In this document: piece after piece, positions 17,744 through 26,062 of the stretch
Layout: each line of letters opens with the position of its first letter
How positions within the stretch are numbered: position 1 is the stretch's first letter
DNA from: Acidimicrobiales bacterium AG-414-N20
Lineage (GTDB): Bacteria; Actinomycetota; Acidimicrobiia; Acidimicrobiales; MedAcidi-G1
Length of the DNA: 64,000 nt
Assembly: GCA_003214465.1 (NCBI GenBank)
Contig: QCLO01000003.1
Coordinates: forward strand, 83,451-147,450
Direction: 5' to 3'
The notes under the pieces: model-generated
What the model was told of the DNA's origin: nothing
The model's database searches: none
Seen by the model: the letters and a program-made list of their open reading frames with translations, nothing else
Position numbers and translations under genes: made by a program

Positions 17744-18306
17744 TTAGTTTTAAAGAATTTTAAATCTTCTGGTTCGTCTACATCAAAGCTAAGTTTAGGA
17801 TCGAATAATTGACGATAGGGAAGTCCAAGACGTTGTGCTTCCAACGTATGAGCAGCAAATGAATCTGGACCGTACGAAAAACGAAAACCTTCACCAGTAG
17901 GTATTACTAAAACGGGCGTTCCATCGCCTTTATGATCTTGAACAATAGTGACCCCTTCGAATTCTGCACATTTTTGAAGATTGTCTGCATTCGGAAGATC
18001 AGCATGCGCAATTATTACTTTAGAGAAACCAGCTTTTTCAAGAGTGCTGACACCTTCTTCTATGGCAGTATTCAAACCCGGTTTCCTAACTTTTATCACT
18101 GAAACATTTTTTGATTTAGCCCATACAGCAACCTCATCATCGTCACAAACCACCCAGATAGACAAAGAGCCTGATGAATCGATTACGGTTTCTGCCATCT
18201 TTTTCATAAGAACAGAGCGTTCAGATTTACTGAGACTTTCTGAGAGTCTTGCCTTGGCATCATGGAAAGATTTAATAGGAATCAAGACAGCGGTTGTTTT
18301 ATTCAT
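17740..18306 (-). CDS. cofC: 2-phospho-L-lactate (or PEP) guanylyltransferase CofC/FbiD
   Basis: CofC/FbiD activates phospholactate or phosphoenolpyruvate with GTP in coenzyme F420 synthesis. Residues start MNKTTAVLIPIKSFHDAKARLSESLSKSER, the canonical nucleotidyltransferase start with the Lys-rich loop. The block IAHADLPNADNLQ holds the acidic metal site, and DGTPVLVIPTGEGFRFSYGPDSFAAH is diagnostic. It supports F420 use by this organism, in line with the many LLM-class oxidoreductases here. The rest of the F420 pathway is not in the window. The start is ATG 18306; the open frame continues to 18333. Confidence 0.9.
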   Translation of the reverse strand: MNKTTAVLIPIKSFHDAKARLSESLSKSERSVLMKKMAETVIDSSGSLSIWVVCDDDEVAVWAKSKNVSVIKVRKPGLNTAIEEGVSTLEKAGFSKVIIAHADLPNADNLQKCAEFEGVTIVQDHKGDGTPVLVIPTGEGFRFSYGPDSFAAHTLEAQRLGLPYRQLFDPKLSFDVDEPEDLKFFKTN

Positions 18307-18389
18307 CCGTTGGAGTCTATGAAAGTTATACACCTATTAATCTCGTAAGGTGTTTAACAGTTTCGGAATCATTTAAATTATGGAAAAAT

Positions 18390-19076
18390 ATGCGAAAAGC
18401 TCTTATCGGTAAATCACCTAATTTAAGTATGGAACGTTCTTGCTGGGACGCTGGTTATGAAATAGTTGCAGGGTTAGATGAAGTTGGCAAGGGGGCATGG
18501 GCGGGGCCTTTGACAATTGTTGCATTAGTGCCAAACCGTAATTGTCGGATAAATGGAGTTAGGGATTCCAAAATGCTCAAAGAAGCAGAACGCGAGAAAT
18601 TATTTGATCGCATAGATAAATGGTCGGAAGATTGGTCGTTAGGTCATGCTAGTAATGAAGAATGTGACGAACTTGGAATGTCCATGGCTCAAAGAATAGC
18701 TGCGAGAAGAGCTATAGATGGATTGATAAAAAGACCGGATCGGCTTTTATTAGATGGCACATGGGATTTTGTTAGTGATGGTAGATCCGAGACTATTGTT
18801 CGGGGTGATCAAATTAGTCTTTCCATCGCTGCAGCTTCGATAATGGCGAAAGTTAGTCGCGATCGAATAATGAAAGAAGCAGACAAGCTCTACCCGGATT
18901 ATGACTTCCCCCAAAATAAGGGATACCCAAGCCCAAAACACCGGTTGGCTCTTGAAAGTAAGGGGGCAACTTTTTTTCACCGAAGGACTTGGGGGTTCAT
19001 GAAAAATATTCCCCCAATAGGTGCCCCATACATCAAAAAAATTGAAGCTCAAACGAATATTTTTGAACTCAAGTAG
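18390..19076 (+). CDS. rnhB: Ribonuclease HII
   Basis: RNase HII removes ribonucleotides and RNA primers from DNA:RNA hybrids. The metal site is built from Asp30/Glu31 in VAGLDEVGKGAWAGP, an Asp in LLLDGTWDF, and the block GDQISLSIAAASIMAKVSRDRIM. The C-terminal YPSPKHRLALESKG and HRRTWGF are typical. The Arg of the usual DEAGRG motif is Lys here (DEVGKG), a conservative change. Start ATG 18390 is a judgement; ATG 18429 also fits. It diverges from cofC. Confidence 0.95.
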   Translation: MRKALIGKSPNLSMERSCWDAGYEIVAGLDEVGKGAWAGPLTIVALVPNRNCRINGVRDSKMLKEAEREKLFDRIDKWSEDWSLGHASNEECDELGMSMAQRIAARRAIDGLIKRPDRLLLDGTWDFVSDGRSETIVRGDQISLSIAAASIMAKVSRDRIMKEADKLYPDYDFPQNKGYPSPKHRLALESKGATFFHRRTWGFMKNIPPIGAPYIKKIEAQTNIFELK

Positions 19077-19108
19077 TTGATCATTAAGACATTGGTTACC
19101 TTTTTGCT

Positions 19109-19495
19109 ATGAATCGCTTGATCTCTTCTCTATGGATTTTTGCTGGTTCAACTCTTTTGGTATGGATAATTAGGGTCTACAACCTTTTTGAAGACAATGA
19201 AATTTCAAATGGTGAAAGAGTTTGGAGCCTTTTGGTATCGACTGTTTTTCTTTTAGCAGCTATAGCAGTCATAAAAATTCTGGTAGGGAGTTGGAGGGAT
19301 AGAAACATAAAAAAATCTCGCTTAATTACAGCATTTTGTATTTGGACCGTAACCTTCTGGATTGTTCGATCTGTCGGGATACTAATTGCTGACCATGGAG
19401 CGGGTTTTAAAATAGTGCATGCCTGCTTAGCGATAGTTTTCATTTTGCTTGCTTTGATAGTTAATAGACTTAAAACGATAGTGACTAATATTTAG
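19109..19495 (+). CDS. Small hypothetical membrane protein (4 TM)
   Basis: I do not recognise the family. The 128-aa product has four hydrophobic segments (about residues 5-22, 42-62, 78-95 and 102-122) separated by short basic or acidic loops. The first loop is ARG/GLU-rich (RVYNLFEDNEISNGERVW). It sits between rnhB and the Nfu-like gene in the same direction, 33 nt after rnhB. No ribosome site is visible. The composition and clean start/stop support a real gene. Confidence 0.55.
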   Translation: MNRLISSLWIFAGSTLLVWIIRVYNLFEDNEISNGERVWSLLVSTVFLLAAIAVIKILVGSWRDRNIKKSRLITAFCIWTVTFWIVRSVGILIADHGAGFKIVHACLAIVFILLALIVNRLKTIVTNI

Positions 19496-19550
19496 CATTT
19501 TTGGTCGAAAAAAATGTACTCTACGTTCAACCTAGGTAACCTTCGTGATT

Positions 19551-19886
19551 ATGGGCCAGCCAATAAATGTAGTGTTTACACGTTCTTCCAAACCAGGGAT
19601 TTACCGTTTCGAAGTTAATAGATGTTTGACTGGAATGGATCATGAAAGATTTCGAGTTGATGATGACATAATCGGTGATACACCGTCAGATGAGTTAGCA
19701 AGAAGATTGTTTTCCTTGGATGGCATTGTTGGGATTCATCTAAATTCCAACATGATTACCGTGAAGTCAGATGGATCAGAGCTTTCTGTAGAAGGGTTAA
19801 TTGAAACAATCTCAGATTTGCATCTTTTTTATAATGACGAATTAGAAGTAGTAAATGACGATGAGAAAGTCGAATCAGATATCTAG
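19551..19886 (+). CDS. Nfu/NifU N-terminal-domain-like protein
   Basis: The 111-aa product resembles the Nfu N-terminal domain (PF08712 type). It has an opening strand (INVVFTRSSKPGIYRFEVNRCLT), then DELARRLFSLDGIVGIHLNSNMITVKSDG, matching the usual LF-x-I-x-GV...ITV pattern. The C-terminal CxxC domain that binds Fe-S clusters in full Nfu is absent, so this is a stand-alone N-domain of unknown role, possibly helping Fe-S cluster delivery. A GTG at 19545 is an alternative start. It precedes the SpoU methyltransferase gene by 47 nt. Confidence 0.65.
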   Translation: MGQPINVVFTRSSKPGIYRFEVNRCLTGMDHERFRVDDDIIGDTPSDELARRLFSLDGIVGIHLNSNMITVKSDGSELSVEGLIETISDLHLFYNDELEVVNDDEKVESDI

Positions 19887-19933
19887 ATCTTCGTGCTTTA
19901 GTGAATCAAGCGATTGAGGAATAGCAAATAGAA

Positions 19934-20575
19934 GTGAAAGAAAAAGAACCATTAGATAAGGAAGTGCAAGGTTTTTCCATAGGGGTTGGGCCACATCCGG
20001 AGCCTTGGCCTGAAGATGATCGTTTAGATCCTGAACTCTTAGCGCAAGGAGACAAACGAAATGTGATTGACAGTTATCGTTATTGGAGTGTTGAGGCGAT
20101 AAGCAGAGATTTAGATACTCGACGACATTCTTTTCATGTTGCTGTTGAGAATTGGGATCATGATTTAAACATCGGGACTGTAGTAAGAAATGCCAATGCA
20201 TTTCTAGCTGCGGGAGTGCACATTATCGGACGACGACGTTGGAATAGGCGTGGAGCAATGGTGACCGACCGGTATCAGCATGTCACCTATCATCCGAAAA
20301 TTGAAGACTTGCTTACTTGGGCTGACTCGCAATCGATTCCACTAATAGGGATAGATAACCTTCCCGGATCGGTTCCTCTGGAAACTGTTGCTTTGCCGAA
20401 AGAATGTGTTTTGGTATTTGGTCAAGAAGGCCCAGGTCTTTCATCAATAACACAAAATGCATGTTCTATGGTTTGTTCGATTTCTCAATATGGTTCAACT
20501 AGATCTATTAATGCAGGCGTTGCATCAGGCATTGCCATGCACGCATGGATACGTCAGCACGCAGAAATAAACTAA
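19934..20575 (+). CDS. SpoU/TrmH family RNA 2'-O-methyltransferase
   Basis: This SPOUT-class enzyme transfers methyl from SAM to ribose 2'-OH of tRNA or rRNA. The three family motifs are present: NIGTVVRNANAFLAAGV, LVFGQEGPGLS and STRSINAGVASGIAMHAW, which together form the trefoil-knot SAM site. The N-terminus (about 60 residues) is not a typical SpoU substrate-binding domain. The start is GTG at 19934 with a distant GAGG. The RNA target cannot be told from sequence alone. Confidence 0.92.
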   Translation: MKEKEPLDKEVQGFSIGVGPHPEPWPEDDRLDPELLAQGDKRNVIDSYRYWSVEAISRDLDTRRHSFHVAVENWDHDLNIGTVVRNANAFLAAGVHIIGRRRWNRRGAMVTDRYQHVTYHPKIEDLLTWADSQSIPLIGIDNLPGSVPLETVALPKECVLVFGQEGPGLSSITQNACSMVCSISQYGSTRSINAGVASGIAMHAWIRQHAEIN

Positions 20576-20605
20576 AAGTAGAACGATGAAGCATTTACTT
20601 GCATT

Positions 20606-20845
20606 ATGAACTCCACAGATATTAGTCAAGAGACGGAAAGTGAAATTCTCTTAGATGAAGGTGATCATGACCGCTTCTCACATTATGCGAGAAAGTCTGA
20701 CATAGTTGAATCAGCTGTTACCGGAAAGCCAATAGTTGCTTTATGCGGAAAAGTTTGGGTGCCAGACAGAAATCCGGATCGCTTTCCTCTTTGTCCTAGA
20801 TGCAAAGAGCTATATGAACAAAAAAAAGCGAAGGAGAACCTTTGA
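20606..20845 (+). CDS. DUF3039 family protein
   Basis: This 79-aa protein is recognised from the block DHDRFSHYARKSDIVESAVTGKPIVALCGKVWVP and the C-terminal zinc-finger-like CPRCKELYE. Cys positions (one in ALCGK and two in CPRC) could form a metal site. DUF3039 is essentially restricted to actinobacteria and has no assigned function, so this gene is strong lineage evidence. It follows the SpoU gene by 30 nt. Confidence 0.92.
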   Translation: MNSTDISQETESEILLDEGDHDRFSHYARKSDIVESAVTGKPIVALCGKVWVPDRNPDRFPLCPRCKELYEQKKAKENL

Positions 20846-20910
20846 TTTTTTTAATCAAGTTTCCTAAAAAGAACCGATTCATATTCGACAGATTGTTCTA
20901 GAGTCAGTGC

Positions 20911-21756
20911 ATGAGTGTTTTAATTACAGGAAGCAATACGGGATTTGGGAAATTGGCTGCTCTTTCGCTGGCTAGAAAAGGTGAAAAAGTTATAGCCACT
21001 ATGCGGGATCTTAGTAAAGGTGATGATATTCGCAGAGTTGCGAACGAAGAAGAACTTCCAATAGAAATTCGTCAACTGGATGTGTGCGACCAGGAAATGG
21101 TAAAAGATTGTTTGGCAGATGCGCAAGAAATAGAAGCGATCGTAAATAACGCTGGATTTGAAATACAAGCAGCTGTTGAGCAACTCGAAGATGATTTGAT
21201 GTGGAAGCAACTTGACACAAATCTATTGGGCCCATTGAGACTGATAAGAACGGTATTACCAATTTGGACCCAGCGAGGCAGTGGAGTAATAGTGAACGTC
21301 AGTAGCATCGCAGGTCGTTCTGCACCTCCTTATAGTGGTTCGTACGCAGCTTCAAAGCATGCTCTCGAAGCTTTAAGCGAGTCTTTGCACTTTGAAGTTT
21401 CACACTTGGGTATTCGAGTATGTGTTATAGAACCTGGTCGGTTTTCGACGGGCTTTTTTGAAAATATTGTTAGGCCAGATACATGGGAGGGTTCTCAACA
21501 TCAAGAGCGCGCCATGGCCTTTCGTGAAGCTTTATTAAGACTTGACAACATCAGCGATAGTGAATCCGATGCAAGTAATGGACCGCCTGACCCTCAAGAA
21601 GTAGCTGACGCAATTGTAAGAGCGGTAACTGACCCAAAAATGCCGTTTAGGACACTTGTAGGTCAAGATGCTGAATTGATTGATGCCACTAAAACTTCGA
21701 TGAGTTTTGAAGATTTTGAAACAACCATGAGGACTGCACTCGATTGGCATGATTGA
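20911..21756 (+). CDS. Short-chain dehydrogenase/reductase (classical SDR)
   Basis: An NAD(P)-dependent oxidoreductase with the cofactor motif TGSNTGFG (residues 6-13), the NNAG motif in AIVNNAGFEI, the active Ser in VNVSSIAGRS, and the Y-x-x-x-K in YAASKHALEAL. At 281 aa with an EPGRFSTGF segment it resembles actinobacterial SDRs of the retinol/fatty-acyl type, substrate unknown. Its 3' end overlaps the lipoprotein gene by 8 nt. Confidence 0.92.
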   Translation: MSVLITGSNTGFGKLAALSLARKGEKVIATMRDLSKGDDIRRVANEEELPIEIRQLDVCDQEMVKDCLADAQEIEAIVNNAGFEIQAAVEQLEDDLMWKQLDTNLLGPLRLIRTVLPIWTQRGSGVIVNVSSIAGRSAPPYSGSYAASKHALEALSESLHFEVSHLGIRVCVIEPGRFSTGFFENIVRPDTWEGSQHQERAMAFREALLRLDNISDSESDASNGPPDPQEVADAIVRAVTDPKMPFRTLVGQDAELIDATKTSMSFEDFETTMRTALDWHD

Positions 21757-22246
21757 TGTGAAAAACAGAATTATTAAGTTTCCTCGACGAGTCATTTCAC
21801 TATTCTTCATTTCATCTGTTTTATTGATCCCGTCTTGTGGAAGTGAAAATAAGATTTCAAACATTTCTTTGTTAGAAGAGGAGAATGAGAAGACCAGCCA
21901 CGATCACGCCGGACACAATCATGGTGGACATGATCATCACGGTCTTGAAGATGCAATTGATTTGGATCCTATTACTGACCCTCCAAATGTTTCATTCGAA
22001 GTAGAGGTGTTGGAAGGAAAGGTCAAAGATGGCTTTTCGCGCTTCAAAGTTTCAAAAGGTGATGTAGTTGAGATAACTGTTTTCAGCGACAAAAATGATG
22101 AAGTTCATCTGCATGTGTATGACAACATGGTAGATGTCGGGCCTGGTGCTCCAGCAGTAATAAATGTGAAAGCTACGATTCCTGGAATTTTTGAAGCTGA
22201 ATTGCATTCAGCTGGGTTCAGAATATTTGAACTTCAGGTTTCGTGA
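21749..22246 (+). CDS. Histidine-rich lipoprotein with cupredoxin-like domain
   Basis: A signal peptide with lipobox LLIPSC (Cys30) precedes a His-rich stretch at residues 51-64 (HDHAGHNHGGHDHH), which is a likely metal (Cu, Zn or Ni) buffer. Residues 80-165 form a beta-rich domain (VLEGKVKDGFSRFKVSKGDVVEITVFSDKNDEVHLHVYD) that resembles cupredoxin-like periplasmic domains. It overlaps the SDR end by 8 nt, and the next membrane gene starts inside its stop codon. An extracytoplasmic copper-handling role is inference. Confidence 0.7.
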   Translation: MIDVKNRIIKFPRRVISLFFISSVLLIPSCGSENKISNISLLEEENEKTSHDHAGHNHGGHDHHGLEDAIDLDPITDPPNVSFEVEVLEGKVKDGFSRFKVSKGDVVEITVFSDKNDEVHLHVYDNMVDVGPGAPAVINVKATIPGIFEAELHSAGFRIFELQVS

Positions 22247-23562
22247 CTGAACTCCTTATACTTGCACACGGAGTTGGAGGGCGCCTTGACTTGCCCTTGT
22301 CTGAATGGCAAGTGGCTTGGGCTGGAGTGGTTGCACTAGTTTTTTCTTTCGCCGCACTCGGTTATTTTTGGCAAAAGCCTTTATTAAAAAAGCTTTCAAT
22401 TGGGCGTTCTACATTCCGCATTTTTAAGCAATTTAGTTTATTTAAAACGGTCATTCGTTATATTTCCTTAATCTTGTTTCTGGTTGTTGTGGTCGCAGGT
22501 TTTATTGGTCAAGACAATACGGTTGCCAATCTTGCACCCATAACAGTCTTTGTTGTCTTTTGGATAGGGATTGCATTCGCTTCAGCTTTTTTTGGGCATA
22601 TTTGGAGAGAGATAAGCCCATGGGAGACACTCGGTAAGTTAGTAGATCAAATAAGAAAAGAAAATGGAGAATCTGCTCCAAAATGGTTGACCTCTGGGTG
22701 GGCAGCCTTGGCTCCAATAAGTGTTTTTCACTGGTTTGAGCTGGCATACCATGACGGAGCAAGCCCCAGAGTTCTCGGATGGTGGATATTGATATACACC
22801 ATCGGCCTATTAGCCATAGCTTGGAGATGGGGATGGGCACAAGCACGAAAAGCCGAGGGATTTGGTGTTTTATTTGGTGCTCTGGCTGAGCTATCTCCGT
22901 TCAGGGTAAAAGAAACAGAAGAGCAAAAACCCAAGAAAATGTTCATACGGGTTCCTTTTTCAGGAGTTGCAAACTATGAGATGACTTCATCACAGCTTGC
23001 CGTAGTTTTAGCCGCTTTAGGTGGTACTGCCTTTGATGGTTTTTCCAGAACCCGGTTTTGGAGTGAGATCATCGTCGGACGCACCAAATGGGAACTGACG
23101 TTAGTGAACACAATTGGGCTTATATGGATAGTTGCTGTAGTCGGAGTGGCTTATCACCTAGCCGGAAAGTTAGGCAGTAGGGCAACTGGCGATGCAAAGT
23201 TCTCTGAGAGATTTGGAGCCTCTTTAATCCCAATACTTTTTGGTTACGACTTGGCCCATTATTTTTCTTTATTACTCCTCGAAGGACAAGCTTTCAAAGT
23301 TCTTATTTCGGACCCATTTGGCAGAGGGTGGGATATTTTTGGAACAGCGACTGACCCGATCAACTGGACATTAATTTCATCAGGAGCAATAGGGTGGGTG
23401 CAAGTCCTTTCGATCGTAGGTGGTCATTTAGTGGGAGTAATGGTTTCACATGATAAAGGAATTGAAAAATTTGAACTCAAGAAAGCAATGAAAAGCCAGT
23501 ATCCGATGTTGGCGGTAATGGTTCTTTACACGATGTTCGGTTTGGTCCTAATGACCGGGTAG
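22243..23562 (+). CDS. Polytopic membrane protein, unknown function
   Basis: This is a 439-aa protein with about nine or ten hydrophobic segments and no family signature that I recognise. Several conserved-looking histidines and acidic residues lie in or near membrane segments (HWFELAYHDG, GYDLAHYFSLLL, GGHLVGVMVSHD). The GTG start at 22243 overlaps the lipoprotein stop (GTGA), so the two are translationally coupled and probably work together. Metal transport or cofactor handling is a reasonable guess only. Confidence 0.65.
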   Translation: MTELLILAHGVGGRLDLPLSEWQVAWAGVVALVFSFAALGYFWQKPLLKKLSIGRSTFRIFKQFSLFKTVIRYISLILFLVVVVAGFIGQDNTVANLAPITVFVVFWIGIAFASAFFGHIWREISPWETLGKLVDQIRKENGESAPKWLTSGWAALAPISVFHWFELAYHDGASPRVLGWWILIYTIGLLAIAWRWGWAQARKAEGFGVLFGALAELSPFRVKETEEQKPKKMFIRVPFSGVANYEMTSSQLAVVLAALGGTAFDGFSRTRFWSEIIVGRTKWELTLVNTIGLIWIVAVVGVAYHLAGKLGSRATGDAKFSERFGASLIPILFGYDLAHYFSLLLLEGQAFKVLISDPFGRGWDIFGTATDPINWTLISSGAIGWVQVLSIVGGHLVGVMVSHDKGIEKFELKKAMKSQYPMLAVMVLYTMFGLVLMTG

Positions 23563-23628
23563 TTATTTTGCATTCATTTAGAAATAGTTTTATTTGCACG
23601 CTAGTGTGTTCAACAATCAGGAGGGGTT

Positions 23629-24132
23629 GTGTCCGAACGCGAAGAGATGGATTGGGGTATCTACGGAAAAGCAGTTAGAGAACTCGCCCAAATAATCGCA
23701 GACGATAACTATCAACCAGATATTATTTTGGCGATTGTTCGCGGGGGAATGATTGTAGCTGGCTCACTCGGATATGCATTAGCAGTAAAAAATCTTTACG
23801 TAATGAATGTGGAATACTACACAGGAGTCGACGAACACTTAGACCTCCCAGTAGTGCTTCCACCATACGTGGACTGGGTTGATTTAGGAAAAGCAAAAGT
23901 CCTTATAGTTGATGATGTTGCAGATACTGGAAATACTCTCGCTTTAGTCCGCGGACATGCTTTAGAAAAAGTAGCAGAAGTAAAATCTGCCGTTCTTTAT
24001 CAAAAACCTCATTCAATCGTCGACTGTGAATACGTTTGGAAACACACTGAAAAATGGGTTAATTTCCCATGGTCCAATGAACCACCAGTTGTCGATATTG
24101 GTCAAGCTGGCTATGGGGTTCTCGACGCTTGA
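23629..24132 (+). CDS. Purine-type phosphoribosyltransferase (xanthine PRT-like)
   Basis: The PRPP-binding motif VLIVDDVADTGNT is at residues 91-103, and an IVRGGMIVAG loop near residue 37 binds pyrophosphate. At 167 aa it is the size of xanthine/guanine phosphoribosyltransferases and related DUF-type PRTs. The start is GTG at 23629 behind a perfect AGGAGG. Given the purine-catabolism genes that follow, salvage of a purine base is likely, but the base cannot be assigned. Confidence 0.85.
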   Translation: MSEREEMDWGIYGKAVRELAQIIADDNYQPDIILAIVRGGMIVAGSLGYALAVKNLYVMNVEYYTGVDEHLDLPVVLPPYVDWVDLGKAKVLIVDDVADTGNTLALVRGHALEKVAEVKSAVLYQKPHSIVDCEYVWKHTEKWVNFPWSNEPPVVDIGQAGYGVLDA

Positions 24133-24135
24133 AAG

Positions 24136-25605
24136 TTAAGCATGAAAAGGTGCCCGATTTTCAGACCACCTAACCATTTCCTCTAATTGAGAGCTGACCC
24201 CTAGAATTAAATCCTCTCTTCCATAAGCACCTACCAATTGAATGCCAACAGGCAATTCATTGGAATTTCCAATTGGCAGAGAGATAGCAGGCTGACCAGT
24301 CGTGTTGAATGGCGAAGTAAACACAGAGTAAGGAACAGACTCTATTGATGCCCGTATAGGGTCTTCCTCTGTTGGAACTAGCTGACCAATAAGAGGGGGA
24401 GGTTGAGCAGTTGTAGGTGTTAAAAGTAGATCAAATCCACTAGACCACCAATTGGCTAATTCTCTTCGAAGAGTCGACATTATTCCCTGAGCTTTGACAA
24501 AATTTATAGCCGACTGTTCTTTTCCTCGTTGCGCCAAAAACCATGTTCCAGGTTCTACATCATCTTCTACTATTTCACGTCCCAAACGTTCAGCTAGGTA
24601 AGCAAAATTTGATGCAATATTTACAGACCAATTTATTCCGAACGCCCAACCCAGTTCACTGACTCTTCCTGCATCGTTTAAAGCTTCCGGAGATGTTTCT
24701 TCAACATGATGTCCCAAATCTGATAGTAGGGATGCAGTATTGTTAACAGCTTCGATGCAATCAGGGTGCACTTCTACGCGGGTGTCAGAGATTTTAAGTC
24801 CAATTTTAAGTGGTTTTAAATTTTGAGAATTTTTATTGAAATATGGTCTTCCTAATTCAGGAGCGAAAACCCCATCACCTGGGAAATTTATTGCAGTAGC
24901 ATCAAGAATTGCTGAAGTGTCTCGGACCGTATGCGAAACCACATGTTGAATAGAAACCCCCCATTCTTCTTTTTCTGGTCCCATCGGAATTCGTCCTCTT
25001 GATGGTTTCAACCCAACCAAACCGCACATTGCAGCTGGAATTCGTATGGAACCTCCGCCATCACTCGCGTTGGCAGCGGGTAAAAAGCCTGCTGCTACAG
25101 CGGCTGCAGCACCACCAGATGAGCCGCCAGGACCGTAATCAAAACCCCATGGGTTTTTAGTCGGACCATACGCTAAGGGTTCTGTAGTTGCAACTGCCCC
25201 CATTTCAGGAGTGTTAGTTCTACCGACAATTATAAAACCAGCTTCTTTGTACCTAGTGACAAGATCACTGTCGGTTTTAGCAATGTATTTAGCATCACGC
25301 ATTCCTTTAACTCCTGCGTGGTGAGGTTCTCCACTTTCTTCTGCCCAAAGATCCTTGATTAACATCGGAACACCTCTGAAAGGTCCATCAGGAAGATCAG
25401 ATGAAGCCGCGAGCTCTAAAGCTTTTTCAAATTGCCGGTGGATTACAGAATTCAGATCTTTATCTAACCTCTCAATCCTTTCAATTGTCATTGAAACGAC
25501 TTCGACTGGAGATAGTTCTTTATCTCTAATCATTTTTGCTAAAGCAACTGCATCTACGCGAGATAAGTCATCATTGCTGTCTGTTTTAGATGGAGATTCA
25601 GTCAT
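24136..25605 (-). CDS. Amidase (amidase-signature family, GatA-like)
   Basis: The Ser-cisSer-Lys triad is Lys84 (VPMLIKDLWA), Ser162/163 (PGGSSGGAAAAVAAG) and Ser186 (DGGGSIRIPAA). The 489-aa length is usual. The signature family hydrolyses diverse amides, and the substrate is unknown; allophanate- or amide-type intermediates are possible in this catabolic setting. It is unlikely to be the tRNA amidotransferase GatA, since no gatB or gatC is nearby. It lies beside the regulator gene on the same strand, 28 nt downstream of it, and may be co-regulated. Confidence 0.92.
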   Translation of the reverse strand: MTESPSKTDSNDDLSRVDAVALAKMIRDKELSPVEVVSMTIERIERLDKDLNSVIHRQFEKALELAASSDLPDGPFRGVPMLIKDLWAEESGEPHHAGVKGMRDAKYIAKTDSDLVTRYKEAGFIIVGRTNTPEMGAVATTEPLAYGPTKNPWGFDYGPGGSSGGAAAAVAAGFLPAANASDGGGSIRIPAAMCGLVGLKPSRGRIPMGPEKEEWGVSIQHVVSHTVRDTSAILDATAINFPGDGVFAPELGRPYFNKNSQNLKPLKIGLKISDTRVEVHPDCIEAVNNTASLLSDLGHHVEETSPEALNDAGRVSELGWAFGINWSVNIASNFAYLAERLGREIVEDDVEPGTWFLAQRGKEQSAINFVKAQGIMSTLRRELANWWSSGFDLLLTPTTAQPPPLIGQLVPTEEDPIRASIESVPYSVFTSPFNTTGQPAISLPIGNSNELPVGIQLVGAYGREDLILGVSSQLEEMVRWSENRAPFHA

Positions 25606-25633
25606 AGAAAAGAAGCTAGTCCCTAAAAGTCAA

Positions 25634-25993
25634 TTAGTCATTTTCAGAACGCTCAAGATAGTTATAAACCGTAAAACGGCTAACTTCTAAAGCTTCTGCA
25701 ACGCTCTCTACAGATTTCCTCAAATTGAAAACACCCCATTCATTAAGCAAAGCGACTGCTTGTTGCTTTTGAGTTCTGTCCATATCTTTAACTTTTAAAT
25801 TCATTTCGACCTCGACAGCAGACAGAAGACGAGTTAAAGCTCCATTTAAATTATGTCTACGCACTCCACCTACAACTTCACCTTCCCAAAGGAGATGTAA
25901 ATCTGATTCTGATATTTCATCCTTATCTAGAATTTGAATCCCCAGAATGTCCGCTAACGGTAAGAGAGCTTCAAGTAAAGGGTGTTTTGACAT
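25634..25993 (-). CDS. Short YheO/DauR-type HTH transcriptional regulator
   Basis: The C-terminal half (MDRTQKQQAVALLNEWGVFN, then LRKSVESVAEALEVSRFTVYNYLE) is the DauR/YheO-type helix-turn-helix. The N-terminal half is short, and the full PAS-type sensor domain of canonical YheO proteins is not present. I prefer ATG 25993 (MSKHPLLEALLPLADILG); a GTG at 26053 would add 20 residues. It is divergent from the three-subunit molybdenum hydroxylase operon by 69 nt or less and precedes an amidase, so it probably controls both. Confidence 0.7.
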   Translation of the reverse strand: MSKHPLLEALLPLADILGIQILDKDEISESDLHLLWEGEVVGGVRRHNLNGALTRLLSAVEVEMNLKVKDMDRTQKQQAVALLNEWGVFNLRKSVESVAEALEVSRFTVYNYLERSEND

Positions 25994-26062
25994 GACCACA
26001 AGATTAAAGATACAGGTATCAAACGCGTTGACAAAATGTTGAAGTTCCGGCACCCTTAATAG

